Assembly (NCBI RefSeq): GCF_036388275.1
Contig: NZ_DASVSF010000113.1
Location: forward strand, 1-64,000
DNA from: Longimicrobium sp.
GTDB lineage: Bacteria; Gemmatimonadota; Gemmatimonadetes; Longimicrobiales; Longimicrobiaceae
Length of the DNA: 64,000 nucleotides
Reading direction: 5' to 3'
Positions 32,880 to 40,889 of this stretch are shown piece by piece (within the stretch, counting starts at the first letter, position 1; each line of letters starts with the position of its first letter). A program made the translations under genes and the position numbers. The notes beneath the pieces are model-generated. The model was not told where the DNA came from and ran no database searches. It worked only from the letters and a program-made list of their open reading frames with translations.

Positions 32880-33467
32880 ATGACGAGGAACGGATACGTG
32901 CTGGCCGCCGCGGCGGTCATGCTGGGGGCGTGCGGGCCGGCGGCGCAGGAGGCGGGGCCGGCCGCGGTTCCGCGCACCTTCACGGCACCGCTCTACGATA
33001 CGCGCGGCACGCAGGTGGGCACGGTGGCGCTGACGGAGCGGGGCGATTCCACGCACGTGATGGTGCACGCCACGGGCGTGGCGGCGGGGACGCACGGGAC
33101 GCACCTTCACGCGGTGGGCCGATGCGACGAACCGGACTTCACCACGGCGGGGCCGCACCTGAACCCCACCAACAACCAGCACGGGACGCGCAACCCGCGA
33201 GGCCCGCACTTGGGCGACCTTCCGAACCTTACCGTGGGCTCCAACCGCGAGGGTCACATGGAGGCGGTGGTCGCCGCGGCATGGCGGCCCGGGACGCTGC
33301 CCCTGTTCGACGCGGACGGCACCGCGCTGGTGGTGCACGCCGCCGCGGACGACCAGCGGACCGACCCCAGCGGCAACTCCGGCGCGCGCATCGCCTGCGC
33401 CGTGGTGGCGGCCCCGGCCGCGCAGGCCAGTGCCGGCGTGGCGGGCTCGCACGGGGAGGCGCGGTGA
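32880..33467 (+). CDS. sodC: Lipoprotein Cu/Zn superoxide dismutase, first copy
   Basis: A 195-aa SodC. The lipobox LGAC places the lipidated Cys at residue 18. Copper ligands H75, H77, H93 and H153 and zinc ligands H93, H101, H110 and D113 are all present, as is the C82-C173 disulfide pair. It should dismute superoxide in the periplasm or on the outer membrane surface. About 20 extra Ala-rich residues end the protein. GGGGGACGAGG precedes the ATG. The gene overlaps the second sodC by four bases (GTGA). Confidence 0.95.
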   Translation: MTRNGYVLAAAAVMLGACGPAAQEAGPAAVPRTFTAPLYDTRGTQVGTVALTERGDSTHVMVHATGVAAGTHGTHLHAVGRCDEPDFTTAGPHLNPTNNQHGTRNPRGPHLGDLPNLTVGSNREGHMEAVVAAAWRPGTLPLFDADGTALVVHAAADDQRTDPSGNSGARIACAVVAAPAAQASAGVAGSHGEAR

Positions 33468-33997
33468 GAACGCCATTCGCCCTGTTCGCCCTCGCGCTCC
33501 TGGCCGGCTGCGCCGGGATGGGCGGGGGCGGGATGGCGGCGGACGTGCACACCATCACCGTGCGCGGCGCCGACGGCGCGACGGTGGGCACGGCGCTGCT
33601 GCGGCCGGGGACGGACGGAGTGCAGGTCACGCTGAGCGTCAACGGGCTGCCGCCGGGAACGCATGGCGTGCACCTTCACCAGGCGGGGCGGTGCGACCTG
33701 CCGGACTTCACCAGCGCGGGCGGGCACCTGAACCCGGCGGGAAAGCAGCACGGGCTGCAGAACCCACAGGGGCCGCACGCGGGCGACCTGCCCAACCTGG
33801 TGGTGGACGCCAACCGGCGGGGCTCGCTCACCGGCACCGCGCGCGGAACCACGCTGGAAGGGGGCGCGGCCAACTCGCTGCGCAAGCCGGGCGGCACCGC
33901 GCTGGTGATCCACGCCAGCGCCGACGACCAGGTCACCGACCCTAGCGGCAACTCGGGCGCGCGGATCGCCTGCGGCGTGATCCCGGCGGACGACTGA
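33464..33997 (+). CDS. sodC: Lipoprotein Cu/Zn superoxide dismutase, second copy
   Basis: A 177-aa paralogue of the preceding SodC, translated by a GTG start coupled to it. The lipobox is LAGC with Cys at residue 16. The ligand pattern is conserved (GVHLHQAGRCDLPDF, GGHLNP, QHG, PHAGDLPN, VIHASADD), as is the second Cys in RIACGV. The body differs substantially from copy one, so the duplication is old or one copy was acquired. GGGGAGG sits before the GTG. Confidence 0.95.
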   Translation: MRTPFALFALALLAGCAGMGGGGMAADVHTITVRGADGATVGTALLRPGTDGVQVTLSVNGLPPGTHGVHLHQAGRCDLPDFTSAGGHLNPAGKQHGLQNPQGPHAGDLPNLVVDANRRGSLTGTARGTTLEGGAANSLRKPGGTALVIHASADDQVTDPSGNSGARIACGVIPADD

Positions 33998-34008
33998 AGA
34001 AAGAAGGC

Positions 34009-34092
34009 CTCACACGGAGGACACGGAGGGCACAGAGGAAGTAGGAAGTGCCCTCCGCAGTTCCTCCGTGTACTCCGTGCCCTCCGTGTGAG
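34009..34092. repeat. Dispersed palindromic repeat family A, copy 2 (inverted relative to copy 1)
   Basis: CTCACACGG to CCGTGTGAG again bounds the element. Here AAAGAAGGC precedes the left end, the complement of what follows the right end of copy 1, so the two copies have the same asymmetric flanks in opposite orientation. Confidence 0.8.
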
Positions 34093-34125
34093 ACAGCGGT
34101 AAAAGCGGAGAAGGCGAAAAGACAG

Positions 34126-34158
34126 GAGGGCGGCGACCCGTTCAGGATCGCCGCCCTC
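34126..34158. terminator. Bidirectional terminator between sodC and rho
   Basis: GAGGGCGGCGA (34126-34136) pairs perfectly with TCGCCGCCCTC (34148-34158) around an 11-nt loop. TTCTG follows on the plus strand; CTGTCTTTTCG follows on the minus strand, 20 bp after the rho stop. Confidence 0.75.
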
Positions 34159-34178
34159 TTCTGTTGATCGACCGTGCG

Positions 34179-35357
34179 TCAGCGCAGGCGGCCGAGGAGC
34201 TCGTCGTTGCTGCGCGTGTCGTTCATCTGCTTGGTCAGCAGGTTGATCGCGTCTTCGGGGTTCAGCGAGTGAAGCGCGCGCCGAAGCTGGAAGATCTTGT
34301 CCAGGTGCTCGGGCGGAAACAGCATCTCCTCCCGGCGGGTGGCGCTCTTCTCGATGTCGATGGCCGGGTAGATGCGCTTGTCGGCCAGCGTGCGGTCGAG
34401 CACGATTTCGCTGTTGCCCGTGCCCTTGAACTCCTCGAAGATCACCTCGTCGCCACGGCTGCCCGTGTCGATCAGCGCCGTGGCGATGATGGTAAGGCTG
34501 CCGGTGCCGCCCCGCACCTTGCGCGCGCTGCCGAAGAAGCGCTTGGGCTTTTCCAGCGCGCCGCTGTCGATGCCGCCCGAAAGCATGCGGCCCGTGCCGC
34601 GCTCGCTGGTGTTGTAGGCGCGCGCCAGGCGGGTCAGCGAGTCGAGCACGATCACCACGTCGCGGCCGCTTTCCACCAGGCGCCGCGCGTGCTCCAGCAC
34701 CATCTCGGCCACCGCCACGTGCCGCTCGGCCGGGCAATCGAACGAGCTCGCGATCACCTCGCCGATGCCCAGCATCTGCATTTCGGTGACTTCTTCCGGC
34801 CGCTCGTCCACCAGCAGCACCATCAGCGCCGCGTCGGGATAGTTGGTGTGCACGCCGCGCATGATGGCCTGCAGCACCGTGGTCTTGCCTGCCTTGGCGG
34901 GGGCCACGATCAGCGCGCGCTGCCCTTTGCCCAGCGGCGAGATCAGGTCGATGATGCGGTTGGTGTAGTCGCGGCGGCCGCGGCCGGCGGGCGCCTCTTC
35001 CACGATCTCCAGCTTCAGCCGCTCGTCGGGGTACGACGCCGGCAGGCTGCCGAAATCCACCCGGCCGCGGGCCAGGGCGGGATCCAGCCCGTTGACCGTG
35101 ACCACCTCGTCCAGGGGCGAGCTCTTGCCGCGCCCGGGCGGGGTGCCCGTGGTGCCCTGCACCCGGTCGCCGGTGCGCAGCCCCAGGCGCCGGATGACGG
35201 ACTGCGAAACGAAGACGTCCCCGTCGGCGGCCTGGTAGCCGTGCACGGCGGTGCGCAGGAAGCCGCTGCCGCTGGGAAGCACTTCGAGGATGCCGTCCGC
35301 GGGCTGGGACGCGGCGGCGGGACGCGCCGCGGCGGTCGGCTGGGTGGAGAGGCTCAT
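34179..35357 (-). CDS. rho: Transcription termination factor Rho, lacking the usual N-terminal domain
   Basis: A 392-aa hexameric RNA-dependent ATPase. The cold-shock-like primary RNA site begins almost at once (DGILEVLPSGSGFLRT) after a 20-residue Ala/Pro leader, so the helical Rho_N domain seen in E. coli (total length 419) is missing. The ATPase domain has the P-loop VAPAKAGKTT, MVLLVDERPEEVTEM with the catalytic and Walker B acids, and the Q/R loops (FGSARKVRGGTGSLTI, EFKGTGNSEIVLDR). It is flanked by its own terminator and is divergent from mrdA. Confidence 0.96.
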   Translation of the reverse strand: MSLSTQPTAAARPAAASQPADGILEVLPSGSGFLRTAVHGYQAADGDVFVSQSVIRRLGLRTGDRVQGTTGTPPGRGKSSPLDEVVTVNGLDPALARGRVDFGSLPASYPDERLKLEIVEEAPAGRGRRDYTNRIIDLISPLGKGQRALIVAPAKAGKTTVLQAIMRGVHTNYPDAALMVLLVDERPEEVTEMQMLGIGEVIASSFDCPAERHVAVAEMVLEHARRLVESGRDVVIVLDSLTRLARAYNTSERGTGRMLSGGIDSGALEKPKRFFGSARKVRGGTGSLTIIATALIDTGSRGDEVIFEEFKGTGNSEIVLDRTLADKRIYPAIDIEKSATRREEMLFPPEHLDKIFQLRRALHSLNPEDAINLLTKQMNDTRSNDELLGRLR

Positions 35358-35694
35358 GCGGTGGTTCTGGTTTGCTTTTTTGCTGACACGCAGGGCCCGC
35401 CGGCGGGATCGCCGGATGGAAAGGAAGCTGCCCTCACGTGTCGGGTTGGGTTCCGCGCGGACGAAAGGCCGTCATGGTGCGGGCCTGGAGGCCGCGGCGG
35501 ATGCGCGAATCTGGCGCGGGTAATGTAAGCGCATAAGATACCGCCCGCGCGCCGCCGCGCAAGGGACGCACTGCGCGCCGTTGCCCGGCGACGATCAGAC
35601 ACCCCGGGGAGCCGAGGGTTCCGACTGGCGCGAACGCGTTAGTCGATATAAGTTTACACCGTCCCCTCACAGTGGTTTCTGCCGGTTCTCCCGG
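35358..35694. other. Divergent promoter region between rho and mrdA
   Basis: This 337-bp gap must carry both promoters. A TATCTT on the minus strand (35535-35540) is 16 bp from TTGCGC (35557-35562). A TATAAG on the plus strand (35647-35652) has no good -35. These are weak matches. No coding region or hairpin was seen. Confidence 0.35.
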
Positions 35695-37542
35695 ATGTCA
35701 CGCTTCCAGGAATTCTCCGTCCGCCCCGCGGACCCGTTTCACCCCCATTCCCGCCGCCAGCGCGCGCTGACCGGCATCCTTTTCTGCGTCTTCGCGCTGG
35801 GGCTGCTGGGGTCGGCGTTCTTCCGCACGCAGATCCTGCGGAACAACGAGTTCCTGCTTCGCGCCGACGACAACCGCTTCGACGTCGTTCCCATCGCCGC
35901 GCCCCGTGGCACCGTCTTCGACCGCAACGGAAAGATCGTCGCCGAAACGGTGACGGGCTACGCGCTCCTGGTGGAGCCGGGCCCGGCCGATTCGGTGCGC
36001 GCCCGCGTGTCGGCCGTGGCCGGGCTCCTTCGCCTGGACACCGCCACCATCGAGGGCGCCGTGCGCGCCTCGGCCACCAGCCGGGGAAAGCCGGTGATGG
36101 TGTCGCGGCTGCTCACCTTCGAGCAGGTGTCCAAGCTCGAGGAGCGCAACGGGCGCATCCAGGGCCTGGTGCTTCAGCCCTACCCCGTGCGCCGCTACCC
36201 GGCGGGCCCGGCGGTGGCGCACGTGGTGGGCTACGTGCTGGAGATCAACGACCGCGAGCTGCAGAGCAAGGAGTTCCAGGGCTATCGCCAGGGCCAGCAC
36301 ATCGGCAAGACGGGGATCGAGCGGCAGTACGAGGCGGACCTGGGCGGCACCATGGGCGCGCAGTACGTGGAGGTGGACGCGCGCGGACGGGTGCTGGGCC
36401 GCTTTGCCCCCACCGTGTCGGACCCGCCCGAGCCGGGGAAGGACCTGAAGCTCACCCTGGACCTGGATCTTCAGCGCTACGCCCACCAGATCTTTCCGGA
36501 GGGAATGCGGGGCGCCGTGGTGGCCATGGTGCCGTCCACGGGCGAGATCCTGGCCATGTACTCGGCGCCCGCGTACGACCCCAACCTGTTCGTGGGCGGC
36601 GTGTCGGGTACGGACTGGGCGCTGCTGAACGAGGACCCCGCGCGCCCCATGCTGAACCGCGCCCTGGCGGGCACCTATCCCCCGGCCAGCACCTGGAAGC
36701 TGGCGACGGCAATCGCCGCGCTGGAGCGCGGAGTCATGAAGCCGGCGGACGTGATGCCCATCCCCTGCGTGGGCGGCATGGCGTACGCCGGGCGCTACTC
36801 GCGCTGCATGAAGCGCGAGGGGCACGGCCCGCAGGACCTTACGCGGGCCATCGCCAACTCGTGCAACGTGTACTTCTACCAGCTGGGAATCCGCCTGGGG
36901 CTGGAGAACCTGACGAGCGCCGGGACGCGGCTGGGCTTCAGCCGGGCCACGGGCGTGGACCTTCCGGGCGAGCGCGTGGGCACCTTTCCCAGCGGGCGCG
37001 ACTGGTACGTCCGCCGCTTCGGCTGGCGCCCGCCCCCCAGCGAGGTCATGAACCTCGCCATCGGGCAGGGCCCCAACTCGCAGACGCCGCTGCGCATGGC
37101 GCAGTTCTACTCTGCCCTTGCCGGCGGGGGCGTCGCACGGCGGCCGCACATGCTGATGGGCAGCGACGCGCCGGTGGAAACGGACCTGGGCGTCAGCGGA
37201 GAAACGCTGGGCTCGCTGTGGCAGGGGCTGGCCGCCGTGATCGAGGCGGGCGGCACCGCGCACGCGGTGGAACTGCGGCGCTTCAAGCTGTACGGCAAGA
37301 CGGGCACGTCGCAGAACTCGGCCGACCCCACCAAGGACCACGCCTGGTTCACGGGCTTCGCCGGCCCGCGCGGCGGCAAGGCCGAGGTGGTGATCGCCGT
37401 GATCGTGGAGTTCGGCGACAGCGGCTCGGGCGCCGCGGCCCCCCTCGCGGCGCAGATCGCCGAGTACTACCTGAACAAGAAGCACGGCTTCCGGAACCCG
37501 GAGCTGGTGCCGGAGTCCATCGCGGCCAGGGTCTCCCGGTAA
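35695..37542 (+). CDS. mrdA: PBP2 (MrdA), elongation-specific transpeptidase
   Basis: A 615-aa class B penicillin-binding protein of the rod (elongasome) type. The N-terminal membrane anchor is ALTGILFCVFALGLLGSAFF. The transpeptidase motifs are S332-x-x-K335 in PPASTWKL, S389-C-N391 in ANSCNVYF, and K535-T-G537 in YGKTGTSQN. The linker RGTVFDRNGKIVAETVTGYAL is typical of PBP2. It cross-links lateral-wall peptidoglycan, working with a RodA-type SEDS enzyme that is not in this window. The ATG at 35695 precedes the membrane anchor directly. A strong terminator follows. Confidence 0.95.
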   Translation: MSRFQEFSVRPADPFHPHSRRQRALTGILFCVFALGLLGSAFFRTQILRNNEFLLRADDNRFDVVPIAAPRGTVFDRNGKIVAETVTGYALLVEPGPADSVRARVSAVAGLLRLDTATIEGAVRASATSRGKPVMVSRLLTFEQVSKLEERNGRIQGLVLQPYPVRRYPAGPAVAHVVGYVLEINDRELQSKEFQGYRQGQHIGKTGIERQYEADLGGTMGAQYVEVDARGRVLGRFAPTVSDPPEPGKDLKLTLDLDLQRYAHQIFPEGMRGAVVAMVPSTGEILAMYSAPAYDPNLFVGGVSGTDWALLNEDPARPMLNRALAGTYPPASTWKLATAIAALERGVMKPADVMPIPCVGGMAYAGRYSRCMKREGHGPQDLTRAIANSCNVYFYQLGIRLGLENLTSAGTRLGFSRATGVDLPGERVGTFPSGRDWYVRRFGWRPPPSEVMNLAIGQGPNSQTPLRMAQFYSALAGGGVARRPHMLMGSDAPVETDLGVSGETLGSLWQGLAAVIEAGGTAHAVELRRFKLYGKTGTSQNSADPTKDHAWFTGFAGPRGGKAEVVIAVIVEFGDSGSGAAAPLAAQIAEYYLNKKHGFRNPELVPESIAARVSR

Positions 37543-37570
37543 TCTCGGCCACGACCGTTAAATTAAAGAC

Positions 37571-37604
37571 GCGGCCCTCCTCCACCGATGTGGAGGAGGG
37601 CCGC
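37571..37604 (+). terminator. Very strong terminator after mrdA
   Basis: A perfect 15-bp stem with a CGAT loop (37571-37585 / 37590-37604; GCGGCCCTCCTCCAC and its complement), followed by TTTCTGTC. Confidence 0.9.
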
Positions 37605-37638
37605 TTTCTGTCGATCAGGCGATCACAGCCGAAGCGCG

Positions 37639-37686
37639 CCCCCTCTCTCCCGCGCAGTTTGCGGGGGACGGGCCGGGAGAGGGGGG
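37639..37686. repeat. Single unit of the CTCTCCCGC hairpin family
   Basis: CCCTCTCTCCCGCGCAGTTT then GCGGGGGACGGGCCGGGAGA: the same half-palindromic module as in the 30-kb array, between the mrdA terminator and the binding-protein gene stop. Confidence 0.7.
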
Positions 37687-37688
37687 TC

Positions 37689-39380
37689 TTACCCCCGCGC
37701 GCGGTCGCGCGGCAGGCGGCGGTTGGCCGGAATGTGCCAGTAGATCACGTCTTCCCACCACTCGGGGCCGCGGAACTTCACGTTGCCGAACCGCTCGTTG
37801 GCCGCGTAGAACTCCGGGTCCAAAAAGATGGGCGCGTACGCCGCGTCGTCGATCAGCTGCTGCTCGAGCCGCTGCCACAGCCCCTGCGCCTGCGCCTTGT
37901 CGTTCTGCGCCAGGATGCTGTCGATCAGCGCGTCCGTCCGGGGATTGCTGTACCCCGCGAAGTTGGCGCCCTTGGGCGGAATGGACCGCGAGTGGAACAC
38001 CATCTCGGCGTTGGGGCCCATCACCCCCGGCCCCCATCCCCAGCCCCAGAACGAGCCGGTGAAGTTGCGCCCGCGCAGCCGCTCCACCCAGGTGGTGCGC
38101 TCGTACTGCCGCGGGGCCAGGTCTACCCCGATCTGCTTCAGCTGCGCCTGCATGGCGATCAGCATGTCGCCGCGGATGGGGTCGGAGCTGCTGAACTCCA
38201 CCTCCACGCGCAGCGGCTGGCCGTTCTTTTCGACGATGCCGTCCCGATTGGTGTCTACCCACCCCGCCTGGGCCAGCAGCTGCCTGGCGCCGTTGACGTC
38301 ATACGGAATGGGCCGGGCGCTGCCGCCGGGGCTCAGCTTGGGCGGAATGACGGACATCGCGGGCGAGCCCTTCTCGCCGAACAGCCCCGAGACCAGCCCC
38401 TGCCGGTTGACGCCCATCAGGATGGCGCGGCGCACGGCGGGGTCGTTCACCGGCGGCCGGTTGACGTTCCAGGTGATCCACGCCGGCCGAACCTGCGCGG
38501 CGGTGTGAAGCTGCAGGCCGCGGGCGTTCTGCAGCTCCTTGTACTGGTGCGCCGGGATCTTCGCCAGGTCGGCGTTGCCGTTCATCAGCTCCGTCAGCCG
38601 GGCCGTGGGCTCGGGAACGTTGCGGACGACGATGCGATCCAGCGCGGGCCGGCCCTCCGGGGCATCCTCGTTGGCCACCACCGTCACCTGCTGCCCCTTT
38701 TGCCAGGTGCCGAAGCGGAACAGCCCGTTGCCCACCGGGTTGCTGCTGAACGGCGCGTGGCGCAGCGCCTCGGGCGCCACGGACTCCAGCAGGTGCCGGG
38801 GAACGGGCACCACCTCCAGCAGCGCGTTCAGGGTGGACGGTCCCGTGCGGTTGAGCTTCACCTCCACCGTCATGCTGTCCGTGGCCCGCACGGTCTCCAC
38901 GCCCGCCACGTCGGCCGTGCGGGGCGATGCGGTCTTGGGGTCCTTCTGCCGCTCGATGGTGAAGACCACGTCGGTCGCCGTCACCGGCCGGCCGTCGTGC
39001 CACTTGAGGCCGGGCCGCACCTTCAGCAGCACGGTGGCGCTGTCGGGCTGCTCCCACCCCTGCAGCAGGTCGGGCGTGTAGCTGACCAGCGTGCTGTCGC
39101 GCCGGCCCAGTGCGCGGAACATCAGGTGCACCAGCTGATACGCGGTGTTGCTGTCGTAGGTCAGCGGGTTCAGGTCGTCGGGGTCGCCCTCGGCCAGCAC
39201 GATCAGGCTGCCCCCCGGGGCGTGGCCCGTGAACGTCTTGAAGTTGCCCGCCGGGGCGTCGTCATCCGCCGGCCCCTGCGCCTTCTGGTCTCCACCACCG
39301 CCGCCGCACGCCGCCATGGCGAACGCCAGCATCACCGTCGTCAACGCGGCCGTCCGCCGCCCCCACGTCTGTCCCCGCAT
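37689..39380 (-). CDS. Family 5 (oligopeptide/nickel-type) solute-binding lipoprotein
   Basis: A 563-aa SBP_bac_5 protein. The lipoprotein signal ends at AMAAC, giving the lipidated Cys at residue 25. The family motif LLQGWEQPDSATVLLKVRPGLKWHDGRPVTATDV is intact, as are FNPVGNGLFRF-like and AAVRRAILMGVNR-type segments. Such proteins deliver peptides or similar solutes to an ABC permease. No permease or ATPase gene is adjacent, so it is an orphan. GGGAGG lies just before the ATG. The region before its stop holds a repeat unit rather than a clean terminator. Confidence 0.92.
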   Translation of the reverse strand: MRGQTWGRRTAALTTVMLAFAMAACGGGGGDQKAQGPADDDAPAGNFKTFTGHAPGGSLIVLAEGDPDDLNPLTYDSNTAYQLVHLMFRALGRRDSTLVSYTPDLLQGWEQPDSATVLLKVRPGLKWHDGRPVTATDVVFTIERQKDPKTASPRTADVAGVETVRATDSMTVEVKLNRTGPSTLNALLEVVPVPRHLLESVAPEALRHAPFSSNPVGNGLFRFGTWQKGQQVTVVANEDAPEGRPALDRIVVRNVPEPTARLTELMNGNADLAKIPAHQYKELQNARGLQLHTAAQVRPAWITWNVNRPPVNDPAVRRAILMGVNRQGLVSGLFGEKGSPAMSVIPPKLSPGGSARPIPYDVNGARQLLAQAGWVDTNRDGIVEKNGQPLRVEVEFSSSDPIRGDMLIAMQAQLKQIGVDLAPRQYERTTWVERLRGRNFTGSFWGWGWGPGVMGPNAEMVFHSRSIPPKGANFAGYSNPRTDALIDSILAQNDKAQAQGLWQRLEQQLIDDAAYAPIFLDPEFYAANERFGNVKFRGPEWWEDVIYWHIPANRRLPRDRARG

Positions 39381-39468
39381 CTCGCCTCCCCCATTGCTCG
39401 CGTGACCCCCGGCCCGTGCCGAAACCGGTTGCTTCTTAGAATCCCTCTTCCCTAACCCGCCGCCCTCG

Positions 39469-40719
39469 TCAGAACCGGTCGAACATCCACGGCTTGGGCA
39501 CGGCCAGGGCCTGGTCCAGCCGCTGGATGACCGCCGGCCGGTCGATGGTGGCCAGGCCGCCGGCCACCGCCTGCCACGGGGCGATCGCGCCGATGAAGAT
39601 GCGCGACAGCGTATCCACCGGCAGCCGCATGGTGGCGTCTACGTGCCCTCCCGTGTACGGTTCCACCTCCATGCGGCGCCCGTCCAGGTGCACCCGCCAC
39701 GGCCCCCGATTTTCCGGGATCTGCTCGTCCTGCACCTCCAGCACCAGCGTCATGTCGCAGTTCCCCGCCAGCTGCCGCAGGGCCAGCGCGGCGGGAACGT
39801 CCAGCACCCGGAACATCGGCCCGCGCAGCAGGGTGGCGCTGGGGAACCAGAGGCCCCAGCTGGGCGCGGAGAGAAGGGGCAGCCGCGGCTCGCTCAGCCG
39901 GTCGCCGAAGCCCTCTTCCGGGTGGGCGCGGTACACCACCTCGCGCCACTGGTCGCCCAGGCTGGACAGCCAGGCGTAGATGCCGCGCTGCGCCGGCAGC
40001 GACAGCCACACCCGCTCCTCGAGCTCGATGAAGCGGCGGTCGATGGGCAGGTCCGCCCGGTAGCGCACGATGGCGTAGCCCTCGGCCTCGCCGCTCTCGC
40101 CCCAGTACAGCACGGCCGCCAGGTCGTCGCGCTTCCAGCTCTGCCGCCAGTTGCGCTCCGTGCGGTCCAGCTGGCCCGTCTGCAGGCGCTGCGCGGCTTC
40201 GCGGTAGATGGCGCGCATGGCAGCCTCGTCGTCCTCGCCGTCCACCATCCGCACTCGCATGCGCTCCTGCTTGTCGTCGGGGAGCAGCGACGGCGGCACC
40301 TGGTACTGGTGCGCCTCGCCCGCCAGGCCGTAGCCCAGGCCCTCGTAGAACGAGGCGCGGAACGGGTACAGCACCGATCCCACGTCGCCGCGCTCGCGGG
40401 CGTGCTCGAACCCGGCGATCAGCAGGCGCGTGGCCAGGCCCCGCTTGCGGTGCGTGGGGGCGATGGCCACCGAGCCCAGCCCCATCACCGGCATCGAAAC
40501 GCCGCCGATCCACTGGCGCATCCACAGGAGTTGGCAGGCGCCCACCAGGCGGCCGCGCTCCTCGGCCGCCCACAGCGCCTCGATCCCGCCGTGCGGGCCG
40601 TTCAGAAGGAAGTCTTCCCACCATTCGTGGCCCCGGTCCGGCGCGGGAAAGCTGTGCGCCTCCAGCCGGGCCACGTCGTCGATCTCATCCGGGCGCGCCG
40701 GGCGGAACGTTTCGCTCAC
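39469..40719 (-). CDS. Eis-like GNAT acetyltransferase with C-terminal sterol-carrier-like domain
   Basis: A 416-aa protein in the Eis/Rv2416c style. An N-terminal GNAT domain (VMGLGSVAIAPTHRKRGLATRLL is the acetyl-CoA loop) leads to a second, divergent GNAT lobe. The SCP2-like C-terminus ends in WMFDRF, with RLPVDTLSRIFIGAIAPWQAV typical of the family. Eis enzymes acetylate amines such as aminoglycosides or proteins; the substrate here is unknown. The start is GTG with GGAGG six bases upstream. Confidence 0.9.
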   Translation of the reverse strand: MSETFRPARPDEIDDVARLEAHSFPAPDRGHEWWEDFLLNGPHGGIEALWAAEERGRLVGACQLLWMRQWIGGVSMPVMGLGSVAIAPTHRKRGLATRLLIAGFEHARERGDVGSVLYPFRASFYEGLGYGLAGEAHQYQVPPSLLPDDKQERMRVRMVDGEDDEAAMRAIYREAAQRLQTGQLDRTERNWRQSWKRDDLAAVLYWGESGEAEGYAIVRYRADLPIDRRFIELEERVWLSLPAQRGIYAWLSSLGDQWREVVYRAHPEEGFGDRLSEPRLPLLSAPSWGLWFPSATLLRGPMFRVLDVPAALALRQLAGNCDMTLVLEVQDEQIPENRGPWRVHLDGRRMEVEPYTGGHVDATMRLPVDTLSRIFIGAIAPWQAVAGGLATIDRPAVIQRLDQALAVPKPWMFDRF

Positions 40720-40889
40720 CCCTGTCCTCCCCCAACCGTCATCGATCCCCCGTCACGTTCTGCCGATGGCCCGCCTTTCGCAGCGTCGGGGCGGCCTGCC
40801 GACGCGCGGGAACATGCTCCCGCGCCGATGCGTGTACCGTGCCATCCGCCGCCGGTGGTGGACGGCCCTCTTTCGCGAACGGGATCCGA

